A DNA stretch of 64,000 bases from NCBI GenBank assembly GCA_964454015.1, contig CAYVQF010000006.1, positions 62,001-126,000 on the forward strand, in the 5' to 3' direction. The DNA is from CAYVQF01 sp964454015. GTDB taxonomy: Bacteria > Myxococcota_A > Bradymonadia > UBA4248. Every line of letters begins with the position of its first letter. Position 1 is the first letter of the stretch. Positions 26,378 through 34,805 of the stretch are shown here, one piece after another. A model generated the notes under the pieces. The model saw only the letters and a list, made by a program, of their open reading frames with translations, did no database searches and was not told where the DNA came from. The translations under genes were made by a program, and so were the position numbers.

Positions 26378-26796
26378 CCACCCCCAACCTGGCCTTCATT
26401 AGCCTCTTCGTGCCTGATCTGGCGCAATCCGTCGCCCACTACCGCCACTTCTTGGCCTGCGAACCCGTCACCGAGCACCCCGCACCGGCCAAGCACCCCT
26501 TTGCGGCGAGCGCTCCCGTCGTCTTCGCCCTCGGCACCACCTACCTCGCCCTCTATCAAGCCGATCAGCGTGTCAGTCATCCTGGCGACGTCGGTTTGGG
26601 GCTACAGCTCCCCCACGGCGCCGACATCGCCACCGCCGCCCAGCGCGCTGTCGACTGCGGCGGACGCTGTTTCTATGGCCCCAAAGTCCTGGCTGACGAT
26701 CCCAGAGAATTGGCCGTCGCCGTCTTGCCCGATCGCCACTTTTTCGAAATCCTGGGTCCCACTGAACTTCGCGACACGCCAGCCTCGGAGGGCTAA
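26374..26796 (+). CDS. VOC (glyoxalase/bleomycin-resistance) superfamily protein
   Basis: The product has 140 residues. It has the paired beta-alpha-beta-beta-beta modules of the VOC fold: ISLFVPDLAQSVAHYRHFLACEP at the start, LGTTYLALYQAD, then VGLGLQLPHGADIATAAQRAV and LPDRHFFEILGP, whose final Glu is a typical metal ligand. Members bind a divalent metal and act as isomerases, dioxygenases or drug-binding proteins; the substrate here is not assignable. The ATG overlaps the cyclase stop (ATGA) and its stop overlaps the next start (TAATG). It is therefore the middle of a tightly coupled three-gene operon. Confidence 0.8.
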   Translation: MTTPNLAFISLFVPDLAQSVAHYRHFLACEPVTEHPAPAKHPFAASAPVVFALGTTYLALYQADQRVSHPGDVGLGLQLPHGADIATAAQRAVDCGGRCFYGPKVLADDPRELAVAVLPDRHFFEILGPTELRDTPASEG

Positions 26797-27398
26797 TGTA
26801 CTGTCAGAAGTGTGGCACATTCAACGATGAAGCCGCCCCGAACTGCACCCTCTGCGGCTTCACCCTGCACAGCGCGCAGCCCCAGCAGGGTGCTTATCCC
26901 CAACAGGGTGCTTATCCCCAGCAGGGTGCTTATCCCCAGCAGGGTGCTTATCCCCAGCAGGGTGCTTATCCCCAGCAGGGTGCTTATCCCCAACAGGGAC
27001 CTTATCCCCAGCAGGGTGCTTATCCCCAACAGGGACCTTATCACCAACAGGGACCTTATCCCCCGCAAGCCCCCTATCCGTCTTACGGATCACCGCCGAC
27101 GAGCCCACCCATCCATGGCGCCCCAACCCATCAACCGCCCGCGCACTGGGGCCAGCCTGGCTCCCTCGCCCGCCGCCCTGGCGGCAACCGATCCCGTGCC
27201 GTTGCCGGCCTCCTCCAGCTTCTCCTCGGCAGCTTTGGCGTGGGCCGTTTCTATTTGGGATACGTGGGGCTCGGCATCGCCCAGCTCCTGGTGACTTGGT
27301 TCACCTGTGGCATCGGTGCCTTTTGGCCCTTCATCGACGGCATCATGATCCTCACGGGCAGCGTCGATAAAGACGCCGATGGCTACCCCTTGGACTAG
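26796..27398 (+). CDS. TM2-domain protein with zinc ribbon and QQGAYP repeats
   Basis: The product has 200 residues. The N-terminus is a compact zinc ribbon (CQKC, ten residues, CTLC). A low-complexity linker of ten QQG(A/P)Y units plus one degenerate unit follows. Residues about 125-190 are a TM2 domain: RSRAVAGLLQLLLGSFGVGRFYLG, then a second helix (IAQLLVTWFTCGIGAFWPFIDGIMIL). TM2 proteins are small two-helix membrane proteins of unclear function. The zinc ribbon would lie on the cytoplasmic side if the GRFYLG loop follows the usual topology. The stop of the VOC gene shares one base with this ATG. Confidence 0.85.
   Translation: MYCQKCGTFNDEAAPNCTLCGFTLHSAQPQQGAYPQQGAYPQQGAYPQQGAYPQQGAYPQQGAYPQQGPYPQQGAYPQQGPYHQQGPYPPQAPYPSYGSPPTSPPIHGAPTHQPPAHWGQPGSLARRPGGNRSRAVAGLLQLLLGSFGVGRFYLGYVGLGIAQLLVTWFTCGIGAFWPFIDGIMILTGSVDKDADGYPLD
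26883..27080 (+). repeat. 18-bp coding tandem repeat (QQGAYP), 11 units
   Basis: Eleven consecutive 18-bp units based on CAGCAGGGTGCTTATCCC run from 26883. The first six encode QQGAYP and later ones alternate with QQGPYP; the last is PQAPYP. Near identity at the base level suggests slippage-driven copy-number change. Confidence 0.95.
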
Positions 27399-27400
27399 GC

Positions 27401-27424
27401 GACGGGGCTTGCACAGCCGCCGTC
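27401..27424 (+). terminator. Hairpin directly after the TM2-protein gene
   Basis: GACGGGGCT pairs with AGCC-G-CCGTC (9 bp with one bulged G) around the loop TGCAC, two bases past the stop codon. There is no T-tract, so this is a weak terminator candidate. Confidence 0.35.
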
Positions 27425-27537
27425 AAGAACGGCCTGCTCGAAAACCTTCTGCGGTCATTCTTCATGTGAGCGCAACATATTGCGGCAGATTTCGCCAACA
27501 CCTAGAACATTACAAGCCCCACCCCATTACCTTCTGC

Positions 27538-27566
27538 TTGACGATCGCAGCGAGAGGAAATAGATG
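27538..27566 (+). promoter_or_regulatory. Candidate promoter for the korAB operon
   Basis: TTGACG (5 of 6) at 27538-27543 is followed after 17 nt by TAGATG (3 of 6). The gap 27399-27679 is visibly less G+C-rich than its surroundings. It also holds a short inverted repeat CGCAA-N4-TTGCG at 27471-27484 that could be an operator. Confidence 0.35.
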
Positions 27567-27679
27567 TGCAGATGTTAGGTGCCAGGAAGCGACAACCCGC
27601 TCGCGTGAGGGTCAGTCGGTAAAAGCGGGATCGTTCTTTTGACGCCAGTCACCCCCTACGCAACACGGCGACGCAAAGG

Positions 27680-29557
27680 ATGAGCATCGTGGATACACAA
27701 GAGCCCAAGGACCAAGCGTGGCAAGAAGTCGCGCAGCACATCGTCGAGTTCGTCAGTGACTCTGGCGAAGGCGCCCAGACGGCAGGACAGATGTTCGGCG
27801 CCGTCAGCGCCAAAATGGGCAACGGCGCCTGGACCGTCGAAATCATCCCTGCAGAGGTCGAGCCTCCGCGCCGCTCCAAGGCCGGGGCCAGTGGCAACCG
27901 CATCCGCATCGGCAGCAGAACCATTCACAACGCCGGCGATGAGGCTGACGTCGTCGTCGCCTTCAATGAACAAGTCCTCTACAGCCGCATCGACGTCGGC
28001 GCCTTGCGCAGCGGCACGAGCATCCTCCTGGAAGACAAGTGGGCCACCGACCCTCGCGCCAGTGTCCGCCAGGAGTACGCCGCGGCGCTCGAAGACTTCG
28101 CCAACCGTGGCTACATCGTCTTCCCCGTGCCCATGGAAGCTGAGTGCCTCAAGGTCCTCGCGGATCCGCGCCGTGGCAAAAACATGTGGGCCCTCGGCAT
28201 GGTCTGCGCCATCTACGACCGCGACCTCGACAAAGTCAGGGTCGAAGTCGAGCGCAAGTTCGCCCGACGCGGCCAAGCCATGGTCGACGTCAACCTGGCC
28301 CTCGTCGAAGGCGGCTACCTCTGGGCCCAGAGCAACCTCCCCTTGCGCTTCCGCGTCCCGGCCAAGGAAGACCGCGGCCCCATGATCGTCGTCAATGGCA
28401 ACCTCGCCGTCGGACTGGGCATCCTCGCTGCCGGCATCGAGGTCTGCTCCATGTATCCCATCACACCGGCGACCTCCGTCTCCCATTACCTCTCCGGCGC
28501 CATGTCCAAGCTCGGCGGCGTCGTCCACCAAGCGGAAGACGAAATCGCCGCCATCGGCTTCGCCCTCGGTGCCTCCTACGCGGGCAAAACCCCCGTCACC
28601 ATTACCTCTGGCCCGGGGCTCGCCCTCAAAACCGAGTTCGTCGCCCTCGCCGTCATGGCAGAGCTGCCCTTGGTCATCGTCGTCGTCCAACGCGGCGGAC
28701 CCTCCACGGGCCTTCCCACCCGCGTCGAACAAGGCGATCTCCTCGCCTCGCTCTTCGGACAGCCCGGCGACGCCCCCAAAATCGTCATCGCCCCCTCCAC
28801 CCATGAGGAGTGCTTCCACTTCATGGTCACGGCCCGCAAACTCGCCGAGACTTTCCGCACCCCCGTCATCGTCCTCACGGACGCCAACCTCGCCACGGGA
28901 CAACAGCCCATACCCCGCCCCGTGGTCACCACGGACTGGCTCGCCCCACCCATCGACCAGTCCGACTGGGAGGACGGTGTCCAACCTTACGCTTGGGACC
29001 CCAAAACGGGCCTCTCCCAGCGGCCCATCCCAGGACAACGCAACGGGAACTACGTGCTCACCGGCCTCGCCCACGATGAGAACAGCCACGTCGCCTACGA
29101 GTCGGAAATCAACCAGCGCGCCATGACCGCCCGCAGTAAAAAAATGGCGACCCTGCAACGCTCCCTCAAGCCGCCCGTCATCAACGGCGAGCCTGAAGGT
29201 GACCTGCTCGTCGTCGGCTGGGGCTCCACCCGCGGCGCCATCGAAGAAGCCGTCGAGAAGCTACGCGCTGAGGGCTTCAAAGTCTCCAGCATCAATCTCC
29301 GCTTCCTCTGCCCTCTGGAGCCGGGACTGAAGAAGATCTTTGCCAACTTCAAGCGCGTCATGACCATCGAGATCAACTACAGCGATGACATCGAGGATGC
29401 CCACACCAACGAGGACAGCCGGCGCTACGCCCAGCTCGCCCTCCTCTTGCGCTCGGCCACCCTGGTCGACGTCGACTGCTGGTCCAAAGTCCCTGGCATT
29501 CCCCTGACGCCTGGCGCCATCGAACACGCCCTGCGCTCACGCTTGACCGCAAACTAG
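27680..29557 (+). CDS. korA: 2-oxoacid:ferredoxin oxidoreductase, fused gamma-alpha subunit (KorA)
   Basis: The product has 625 residues. Residues about 15-200 are the gamma domain (QHIVEFVSDSGEGAQTAGQM with the usual GEGGQ-like loop). Residues about 225-610 are the alpha, pyrimidine-binding domain: YPITPAT near 259, ITSGPGLALKTE, and STGLPTRVEQGDL, the family signature. With KorB it oxidatively decarboxylates a 2-oxoacid, most often 2-oxoglutarate, to the acyl-CoA, reducing ferredoxin; the reaction is reversible in the reductive TCA cycle. The substrate is inferred from family resemblance only. korB starts 9 nt after the stop codon. The C-terminal stretch SSINLRFLCPLEPGLKKIF is the standard closing subdomain. 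Confidence 0.94.
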   Translation: MSIVDTQEPKDQAWQEVAQHIVEFVSDSGEGAQTAGQMFGAVSAKMGNGAWTVEIIPAEVEPPRRSKAGASGNRIRIGSRTIHNAGDEADVVVAFNEQVLYSRIDVGALRSGTSILLEDKWATDPRASVRQEYAAALEDFANRGYIVFPVPMEAECLKVLADPRRGKNMWALGMVCAIYDRDLDKVRVEVERKFARRGQAMVDVNLALVEGGYLWAQSNLPLRFRVPAKEDRGPMIVVNGNLAVGLGILAAGIEVCSMYPITPATSVSHYLSGAMSKLGGVVHQAEDEIAAIGFALGASYAGKTPVTITSGPGLALKTEFVALAVMAELPLVIVVVQRGGPSTGLPTRVEQGDLLASLFGQPGDAPKIVIAPSTHEECFHFMVTARKLAETFRTPVIVLTDANLATGQQPIPRPVVTTDWLAPPIDQSDWEDGVQPYAWDPKTGLSQRPIPGQRNGNYVLTGLAHDENSHVAYESEINQRAMTARSKKMATLQRSLKPPVINGEPEGDLLVVGWGSTRGAIEEAVEKLRAEGFKVSSINLRFLCPLEPGLKKIFANFKRVMTIEINYSDDIEDAHTNEDSRRYAQLALLLRSATLVDVDCWSKVPGIPLTPGAIEHALRSRLTAN

Positions 29558-29566
29558 GAGCAAGCC

Positions 29567-30520
29567 ATGTACGGCAGCAATCAAGATTGGGCCCTCGAGC
29601 CGCGCTCGCGCCACTTCGTCCTCGAAGATTACCAAGGACGCACCGCCCGTTGGTGTCCAGGCTGTGGCGATCACGCCGTGCTGACCGCAGTGCAACGTCT
29701 CTGTCGAGACGCCCAACTGCCGCCAGAAAAAACGGTCTGTGTCTCTGGCATTGGCTGCTCGAGCCGCTTCCCCCACTACATGAACACCTATGGCTTCCAC
29801 GGCCTCCATGGACGCGCCCTCCCCGTCGCCTGTGGCGTCCGCGCCAGGAGGCCGGACCTCCACGTCTTCGTCGTCACCGGAGACGGTGATTGCTGTGCCA
29901 TCGGGACGGCGCACTGGATCCACGCCATCCGCTACAACATGAAGATGACCGTCCTCCTCTTGGACAACAACATCTACGGCCTCACCAAAATGCAGACCTC
30001 ACCCACCACGGGTAAGGGGCTGCATTCCAACACGCACCCCGAAGGCGCCCCCCTCAGCGCCCTCAAACCCCTCAACGTCGCCATCGGTATCACCAACGCC
30101 TCCTTCATCGCCCAAAGCGCTGACTGGATCCCCGGACACCTCATGGCCACCATTCGCGCGGCCCACGCCCACGAAGGCCTCTCCTTCGTCCGCATCCTCC
30201 AGCGATGCCCCCACTACATGCCCAAGCTCTGGGACGTCCTCCTGAAAGACCCGCAGAAAATGCTCATCCTGCGCCACGAGCAGGGAATCCCCGTCGAAGA
30301 CAGCGTCGACCGCCAATTCACCAACCAGAGTCCTCATGACCCCAACGATTACGTCGCCGCCCACGCCATGTTGGCCCGCGAAGACATCGTGCCCATAGGC
30401 TTGCTCTACCGCAATGACAAAGCGGAACGCTACGATCACTTCACCCAGCAGGGCATCGTCATGAGCCCGGAAGAGAAGATCGAAGCGCTCAATCGCGAAA
30501 TGGATGCCTACACCGTCTGA
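29567..30520 (+). CDS. korB: 2-oxoacid:ferredoxin oxidoreductase beta subunit (KorB)
   Basis: The product has 317 residues. It binds thiamine diphosphate through GDGDCCAIGTAHWIHA (first Asp near residue 107) and LLLDNNIYGLTKMQTSPTT. It also carries cysteines for a 4Fe-4S cluster: WCPGCGDH, GIGCSSR and the late RCPHYMP. All are intact, so it should be catalytically competent with KorA. The ribosome-binding site is AGGAG 5 nt before the ATG. The last 70 residues (DYVAAHAMLAREDIVPIGLLYRN) form the usual C-terminal extension. The next gene, a large PFOR-like protein with ferredoxin modules, starts 20 nt downstream, so the three are likely co-transcribed. Confidence 0.95.
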   Translation: MYGSNQDWALEPRSRHFVLEDYQGRTARWCPGCGDHAVLTAVQRLCRDAQLPPEKTVCVSGIGCSSRFPHYMNTYGFHGLHGRALPVACGVRARRPDLHVFVVTGDGDCCAIGTAHWIHAIRYNMKMTVLLLDNNIYGLTKMQTSPTTGKGLHSNTHPEGAPLSALKPLNVAIGITNASFIAQSADWIPGHLMATIRAAHAHEGLSFVRILQRCPHYMPKLWDVLLKDPQKMLILRHEQGIPVEDSVDRQFTNQSPHDPNDYVAAHAMLAREDIVPIGLLYRNDKAERYDHFTQQGIVMSPEEKIEALNREMDAYTV

Positions 30521-30540
30521 CAGGGGAAGGCCCGGAAACC

Positions 30541-33500
30541 ATGAACGAAACCAATCCGCAAGTCGATTCTGCACACCTCCGTGATGCCCGCCAAGCCGAG
30601 TCCAGGCCCCTGGCCGGTAAGGTCGTCGTCCGCAGTGGCACCGAAGCCATCAACGCCACAGAGAGGCTCATCTGTGGCCGCGGCGCGGCACGCTCGCCCA
30701 GCGCCGCCGAGGGCTTCGCTCTCGCCGGTCGCCGCGCGGCCAACCTCCTCACCCAGGACAACGCCGCCACGGCCCCCCTCAACCCCACCGTCCGCATGCC
30801 CATGGTCTACCATCGCGTGCGCGCCCTCGAGGATATCTCCGGCTCTTTCCTCGCCTTTGAGCTGCACGCGACCCACGCCCAAGAAGCCGTCCTCCACTGC
30901 CTGGTCGCCCACGACCTGTCCGCCAGGCTCGGAGTGCCGGGGATCTGCACCGTCGGCACCCGCATCACCGATGGCTTCCATCCGGTCCGACTCCCCACGC
31001 CTGAAGCCGTCGCCGCCCTCCCTCCCCAGGCCCAAGCGGTCAAGAATGGCTTCCGCTACCCCAAAAGCGACATCATCGAGACGGCCCAACAAGCCTTCGA
31101 CCGCTTCAACGCCATCATGGGCACGGCCTACCAAGCCATCCACCTCCACGCCATGGATGACGCCGAATTCGTCCTCGTCGCCACGGGCGGCGCGGCGACC
31201 GATGCCCGCCACGCCGTCGAACGCCTGCGCGCCGCAGGGCTACCCTTTGGCTTGCTCACCGTGGCCATGGTCAACCCCCTCCCGCAGGCCCACATCGCCA
31301 GCCTCCTCGCCAACAAACGCGGCGTCGCCGTCGTCGAGCACGGCTCCATGCCACCCGAGCTCAGCCGCATCCTGGCGGGCATCCGCGAGGCCTTGGCCGA
31401 CAACGGCCAAGCCGCCGCGACCGTGCCCCTCCTCGACAGCGACAACCCCGAGCTACCAGCCCTCGCTGCCGCCGTCTTTGGACTCAACTTCGCCACGACC
31501 CAAGTGACCGAGCCCGAGGCTGCCACAACCCGCACTTTGACCATCGCCGCAGCCCCATCGGGCCCCATGTCGGACGCCTTTCTCCTCGACATCGCGAGCT
31601 ACCTCTGTCGCTTGGCCAACTTCTCCGTCCACCGCGGCCCCAGCCCACACCCCCTGCTCTCCTCCTTCACCCTGACCAACGGCACCACCCAACCCACAGG
31701 ACTCACCCCACCGGACGTGCTCTTCTTGGCCCACCCGGGCCTCCTGGACGTCGTCGACATCCTCGACCACGTCGCCCCCGGTGGCACCGTCCTCATTCAG
31801 GGCAGCACCCACCGCGTCGAGAGTTTCTGGATGGTCATGAGCGATCACCTGCGCCAGGTGGCCAACGCCAAGAAGCTCACCCTCAAATGGTTCGACATCG
31901 ACGCCGTCAATGAGTACCAAGCCGTTCCCACCGGGGGAGCCCTCGCCGTCCACGGGGCCATGCTCGCTGCATCGCCCCGCTTCGCCGCGCTCCTCCCCTC
32001 ACACCTGGCCAGCCACGGCATCATTGACGCCGCGGGGCTACACCTCGAAGCCTGGGAGCAGGTGCGACTGCGCAGCGGCGCCAATGCCGTCCAGGAAGTC
32101 AACCGCGACATCGCAGAGCGCACCGAGTGGGACCCCTACTTCCGCCCTCAGCGCCGCCTCCCCCGCATGCCACGCGAAACCGGAACCACCTCTGAAGAAT
32201 GGCGCGTCGCCATCCGCAACTTCTTCCTCACCGGACAGGGCAGCTACTCCAGCGCTCACCCACTCCCCGCGCTCTCTCTTCGACCGGCGGCGCTCAATCC
32301 CCACCTCGAAGCGCAAGAGGCCGTCCACGACTATCCTCTGATCTTGAACGACATCGCGCCGGATCGAGACGTCGCGTCTCCCTTCTCCCTGGCCTTTGAT
32401 GCCGCACTCGACGCCATCCAAGCCGCCGGCACGGATGTCGCCGAGCTGCGCGCCCTCCGCCTGCGCCTCTTCGACGATCTCCGCGACCGCACCAAAGGCG
32501 CCATCCAAGCCCAAAGCCTGGGTGAATGCCTCACCCAGAGCCTGCAGCACCTCGCACCCAACAACCAGGCGCTTCAGGCGACCATCCCGGCCCTCATCGA
32601 GCGCCTCCCCAAACAGGCGCCCCTGCTGGGACTCGGCGAGCACACTCTGGTCACCCTCTACGTCCACGCCGTCAAGAAAGCGCGGCAACAACGCATCGCC
32701 AAAGTCTTACAAGACACGCGCACCCTCATCACCCGCCTCAGAGAGTTGCTCCAAACGGACGACGCCTACGGACCCCGTGGCCGCACCGCAGGAGCCATCT
32801 CCTCCTCCATCGGCCAAGTCGGCCTGGCCTTCCTCGATCCCGTCGAGCTGGCTGAACACCTCGTCGGTCAACCAGGCGCGCACAAAGGCCACTCTGCCGA
32901 ACGCCTCCACCGGATCAACGCCACCATCCACACCCTCGAGGCCTTCGTCAACACCCCACAAGAGGACCTGGTGCTGGTCCACTCAGGCTTGATCCCACCA
33001 ACCCTCTGCTTCGACGGCGTTCGCCTCATCGAGCACCAAGACGGCCTCAAGGCCGCCCTGGGCCTCTTCGACGGGATCGCCGAACGCATGGTGGGCGTTT
33101 TCAAGGCCATGCGCGTCGCCCGCCTCGAAGTCGCTGGCACCTATGACGAAGAGCTCCACCACTCCATCCTCGCCAGCTTCTCCTGGCAGGACATCGCCGC
33201 AGAAGAGCTCCTGCTCTTCCCCGTGGTCTGCGTCCTCGAGAGCACCGACCGCCTCTTCCAAGGGATGCTGGCCCAGCTCTCTGAGCTCCTCCGCTCGGGG
33301 CGCCCCGTCGATGTCCTCGCGCTCGAACGGACCTCCGCCGCCATCCTCGACGACAGCAATAGCTGCCAGGTGCGCTACAACCCTGGCTTTGGCTACCTCG
33401 CCGTCGCCCACCGCGAGGCCTTCGTCACCCAAACCACACTCGGAAGGCCAGCGCACTTGATGCGCGGCCTCGAGAAAATGAACGTCGTCCTCAGGCCCGC

Positions 33501-34797
33501 CGTCGCCGTCGTCGCCGTCCCGACCTGGACCTGGCGCCTCCCCATGCGGGTACAGCTCGAAGCGGCCCAGCTCGGCCGCACCGCGCCTTGCTTCGAGTAC
33601 GACCCCAGCCAGGGCGAGTCCTGGACCGAACGCTTCAACATCGACGAAAATCCACAGCCTGAACAGATCTGGCCCCTGGCAGAGGTGCAGTTCATCGACC
33701 CCGATGGCCAGACTGCGACCATGCAGACCGAGTTCACCTTCGCCCACGCCTTGGCCCTGGAACCGGGCTACCGCCAGTACTTCCGCATCGTCCCCGTCGA
33801 GGCCTGGAACGAGGAGATGATCGAAGTCGGACGCTTCCTCCGTGAAGCCCCTGGTGAAAGCGCACGACTGCCCTTCATCTGGGGTGTCGTCGACGGCGAG
33901 CTGCGCCGCGCCGTCATGACCCGCGATGTCGCCCTCGCCTGCCGCGATCGCATGCGCCTGTGGCGTTCCCTCCAAGAACTCGCGGGGAAAGACCGCGCCA
34001 CCGATGCCGCCCCCCCAACGCTGCCACCCACCCCGCCGCCCCCCCCCCCGAGCATCTCCCCAGAGCAGCTCGCCGCTGCCGCTGCCACCGCGACGACCGA
34101 CACCATCCAAAAAATTCTCGCCTTCGTCACCAACCTCCTCCCAAGCACGCCCGCACAGGGCGCGCCAACCCTCACCTCAACGCCACCCTCTCCAGCCACG
34201 CTGGCCGAAAGATCCCCCACCACCACCGAAGATTCGAGCGCGACCGCGCCAACTCCTGCGCCGGCTGCTAGCGCTGCCACCCAGCAGGCCCCATCCCCCG
34301 CCACGCCCCCTGGCCCGTGGATCGACTCCGAACAATGCATCTCCTGTAATGAGTGCATCAGCATCAACGACGAAGTCTTCGTCTACAACGACAACGGGCA
34401 AGCCACCATCGGCGACCTGCGCCGCGGCACCCATGCCCAATGGTTGGCCGCAGCCGAAGCCTGCCCCGCCGAATGTATCCACCCCGGCCCAGAACCCGCT
34501 CGAGAAGAACCACACCCAGCGCCAAGCGCCGCGACCGACGCGCCGCAGGCACCCCGCAGGCCTGCCACCATCGACTCGGCGCAGTGCATCTCTTGCAACG
34601 AGTGCATCAGCATCAATGACCAGATGTTCGCCTACAACGACGACGTACAGGCCCACATCGCCGACCGCAGCGCCGGCACCTTTGCCGAACTCGTCGCCGC
34701 GGCCGAAGCCTGCCCCGCTGAGTGCATCCATCCCGGTGACCCCTTGCCTCACGAAGCGGTCAGCCCAGAGCTCATCGCCCGCGCCCGCAAGCTCTGA
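30541..34797 (+). CDS. Giant PFOR-like protein with degenerate ThDP domain and two C-terminal ferredoxin modules
   Basis: The product has 1418 residues. The order follows pyruvate:ferredoxin oxidoreductase. Residues about 85-160 resemble domain I (FLAFELHATHAQEAVLHCLVAHD, then VPGICTVGTRITDGFH). About 180-280 resembles domain II (DAEFVLVATGGAATDARHAV, KRGVAVVEHGS). About 340-480 resembles the gamma domain (PPDVLFLAHPGLLDVVDILD, GGTVLIQG). About 880-1010 resembles the ThDP domain (LLFPVVCVLESTDRLF, RSGRPVDVLALERT, AHREAFVTQTTLGRP), but the GDGW-type Mg/ThDP signature is replaced by LESTD. A Pro/Ala/Thr linker (about 1155-1260) leads to two single-cluster ferredoxin modules: C1266, C1269, C1272, C1308 and C1349, C1352, C1355, C1391. 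Residues 490-880 are unrecognised. It is likely a non-catalytic electron-transfer partner of KorAB; this role is inference. Confidence 0.75.
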   Translation: MNETNPQVDSAHLRDARQAESRPLAGKVVVRSGTEAINATERLICGRGAARSPSAAEGFALAGRRAANLLTQDNAATAPLNPTVRMPMVYHRVRALEDISGSFLAFELHATHAQEAVLHCLVAHDLSARLGVPGICTVGTRITDGFHPVRLPTPEAVAALPPQAQAVKNGFRYPKSDIIETAQQAFDRFNAIMGTAYQAIHLHAMDDAEFVLVATGGAATDARHAVERLRAAGLPFGLLTVAMVNPLPQAHIASLLANKRGVAVVEHGSMPPELSRILAGIREALADNGQAAATVPLLDSDNPELPALAAAVFGLNFATTQVTEPEAATTRTLTIAAAPSGPMSDAFLLDIASYLCRLANFSVHRGPSPHPLLSSFTLTNGTTQPTGLTPPDVLFLAHPGLLDVVDILDHVAPGGTVLIQGSTHRVESFWMVMSDHLRQVANAKKLTLKWFDIDAVNEYQAVPTGGALAVHGAMLAASPRFAALLPSHLASHGIIDAAGLHLEAWEQVRLRSGANAVQEVNRDIAERTEWDPYFRPQRRLPRMPRETGTTSEEWRVAIRNFFLTGQGSYSSAHPLPALSLRPAALNPHLEAQEAVHDYPLILNDIAPDRDVASPFSLAFDAALDAIQAAGTDVAELRALRLRLFDDLRDRTKGAIQAQSLGECLTQSLQHLAPNNQALQATIPALIERLPKQAPLLGLGEHTLVTLYVHAVKKARQQRIAKVLQDTRTLITRLRELLQTDDAYGPRGRTAGAISSSIGQVGLAFLDPVELAEHLVGQPGAHKGHSAERLHRINATIHTLEAFVNTPQEDLVLVHSGLIPPTLCFDGVRLIEHQDGLKAALGLFDGIAERMVGVFKAMRVARLEVAGTYDEELHHSILASFSWQDIAAEELLLFPVVCVLESTDRLFQGMLAQLSELLRSGRPVDVLALERTSAAILDDSNSCQVRYNPGFGYLAVAHREAFVTQTTLGRPAHLMRGLEKMNVVLRPAVAVVAVPTWTWRLPMRVQLEAAQLGRTAPCFEYDPSQGESWTERFNIDENPQPEQIWPLAEVQFIDPDGQTATMQTEFTFAHALALEPGYRQYFRIVPVEAWNEEMIEVGRFLREAPGESARLPFIWGVVDGELRRAVMTRDVALACRDRMRLWRSLQELAGKDRATDAAPPTLPPTPPPPPPSISPEQLAAAAATATTDTIQKILAFVTNLLPSTPAQGAPTLTSTPPSPATLAERSPTTTEDSSATAPTPAPAASAATQQAPSPATPPGPWIDSEQCISCNECISINDEVFVYNDNGQATIGDLRRGTHAQWLAAAEACPAECIHPGPEPAREEPHPAPSAATDAPQAPRRPATIDSAQCISCNECISINDQMFAYNDDVQAHIADRSAGTFAELVAAAEACPAECIHPGDPLPHEAVSPELIARARKL

Positions 34798-34805
34798 ACC
34801 AGCGC

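Noticed and set aside
26883..27080. CRISPR array
   Set aside because: The 18-bp tandem units have no spacers and lie in frame within a gene encoding QQGAYP repeats.
27656..29158. Minus-strand ORF of 500 codons opposite korA
   Set aside because: Antisense shadow of a confidently identified gene.
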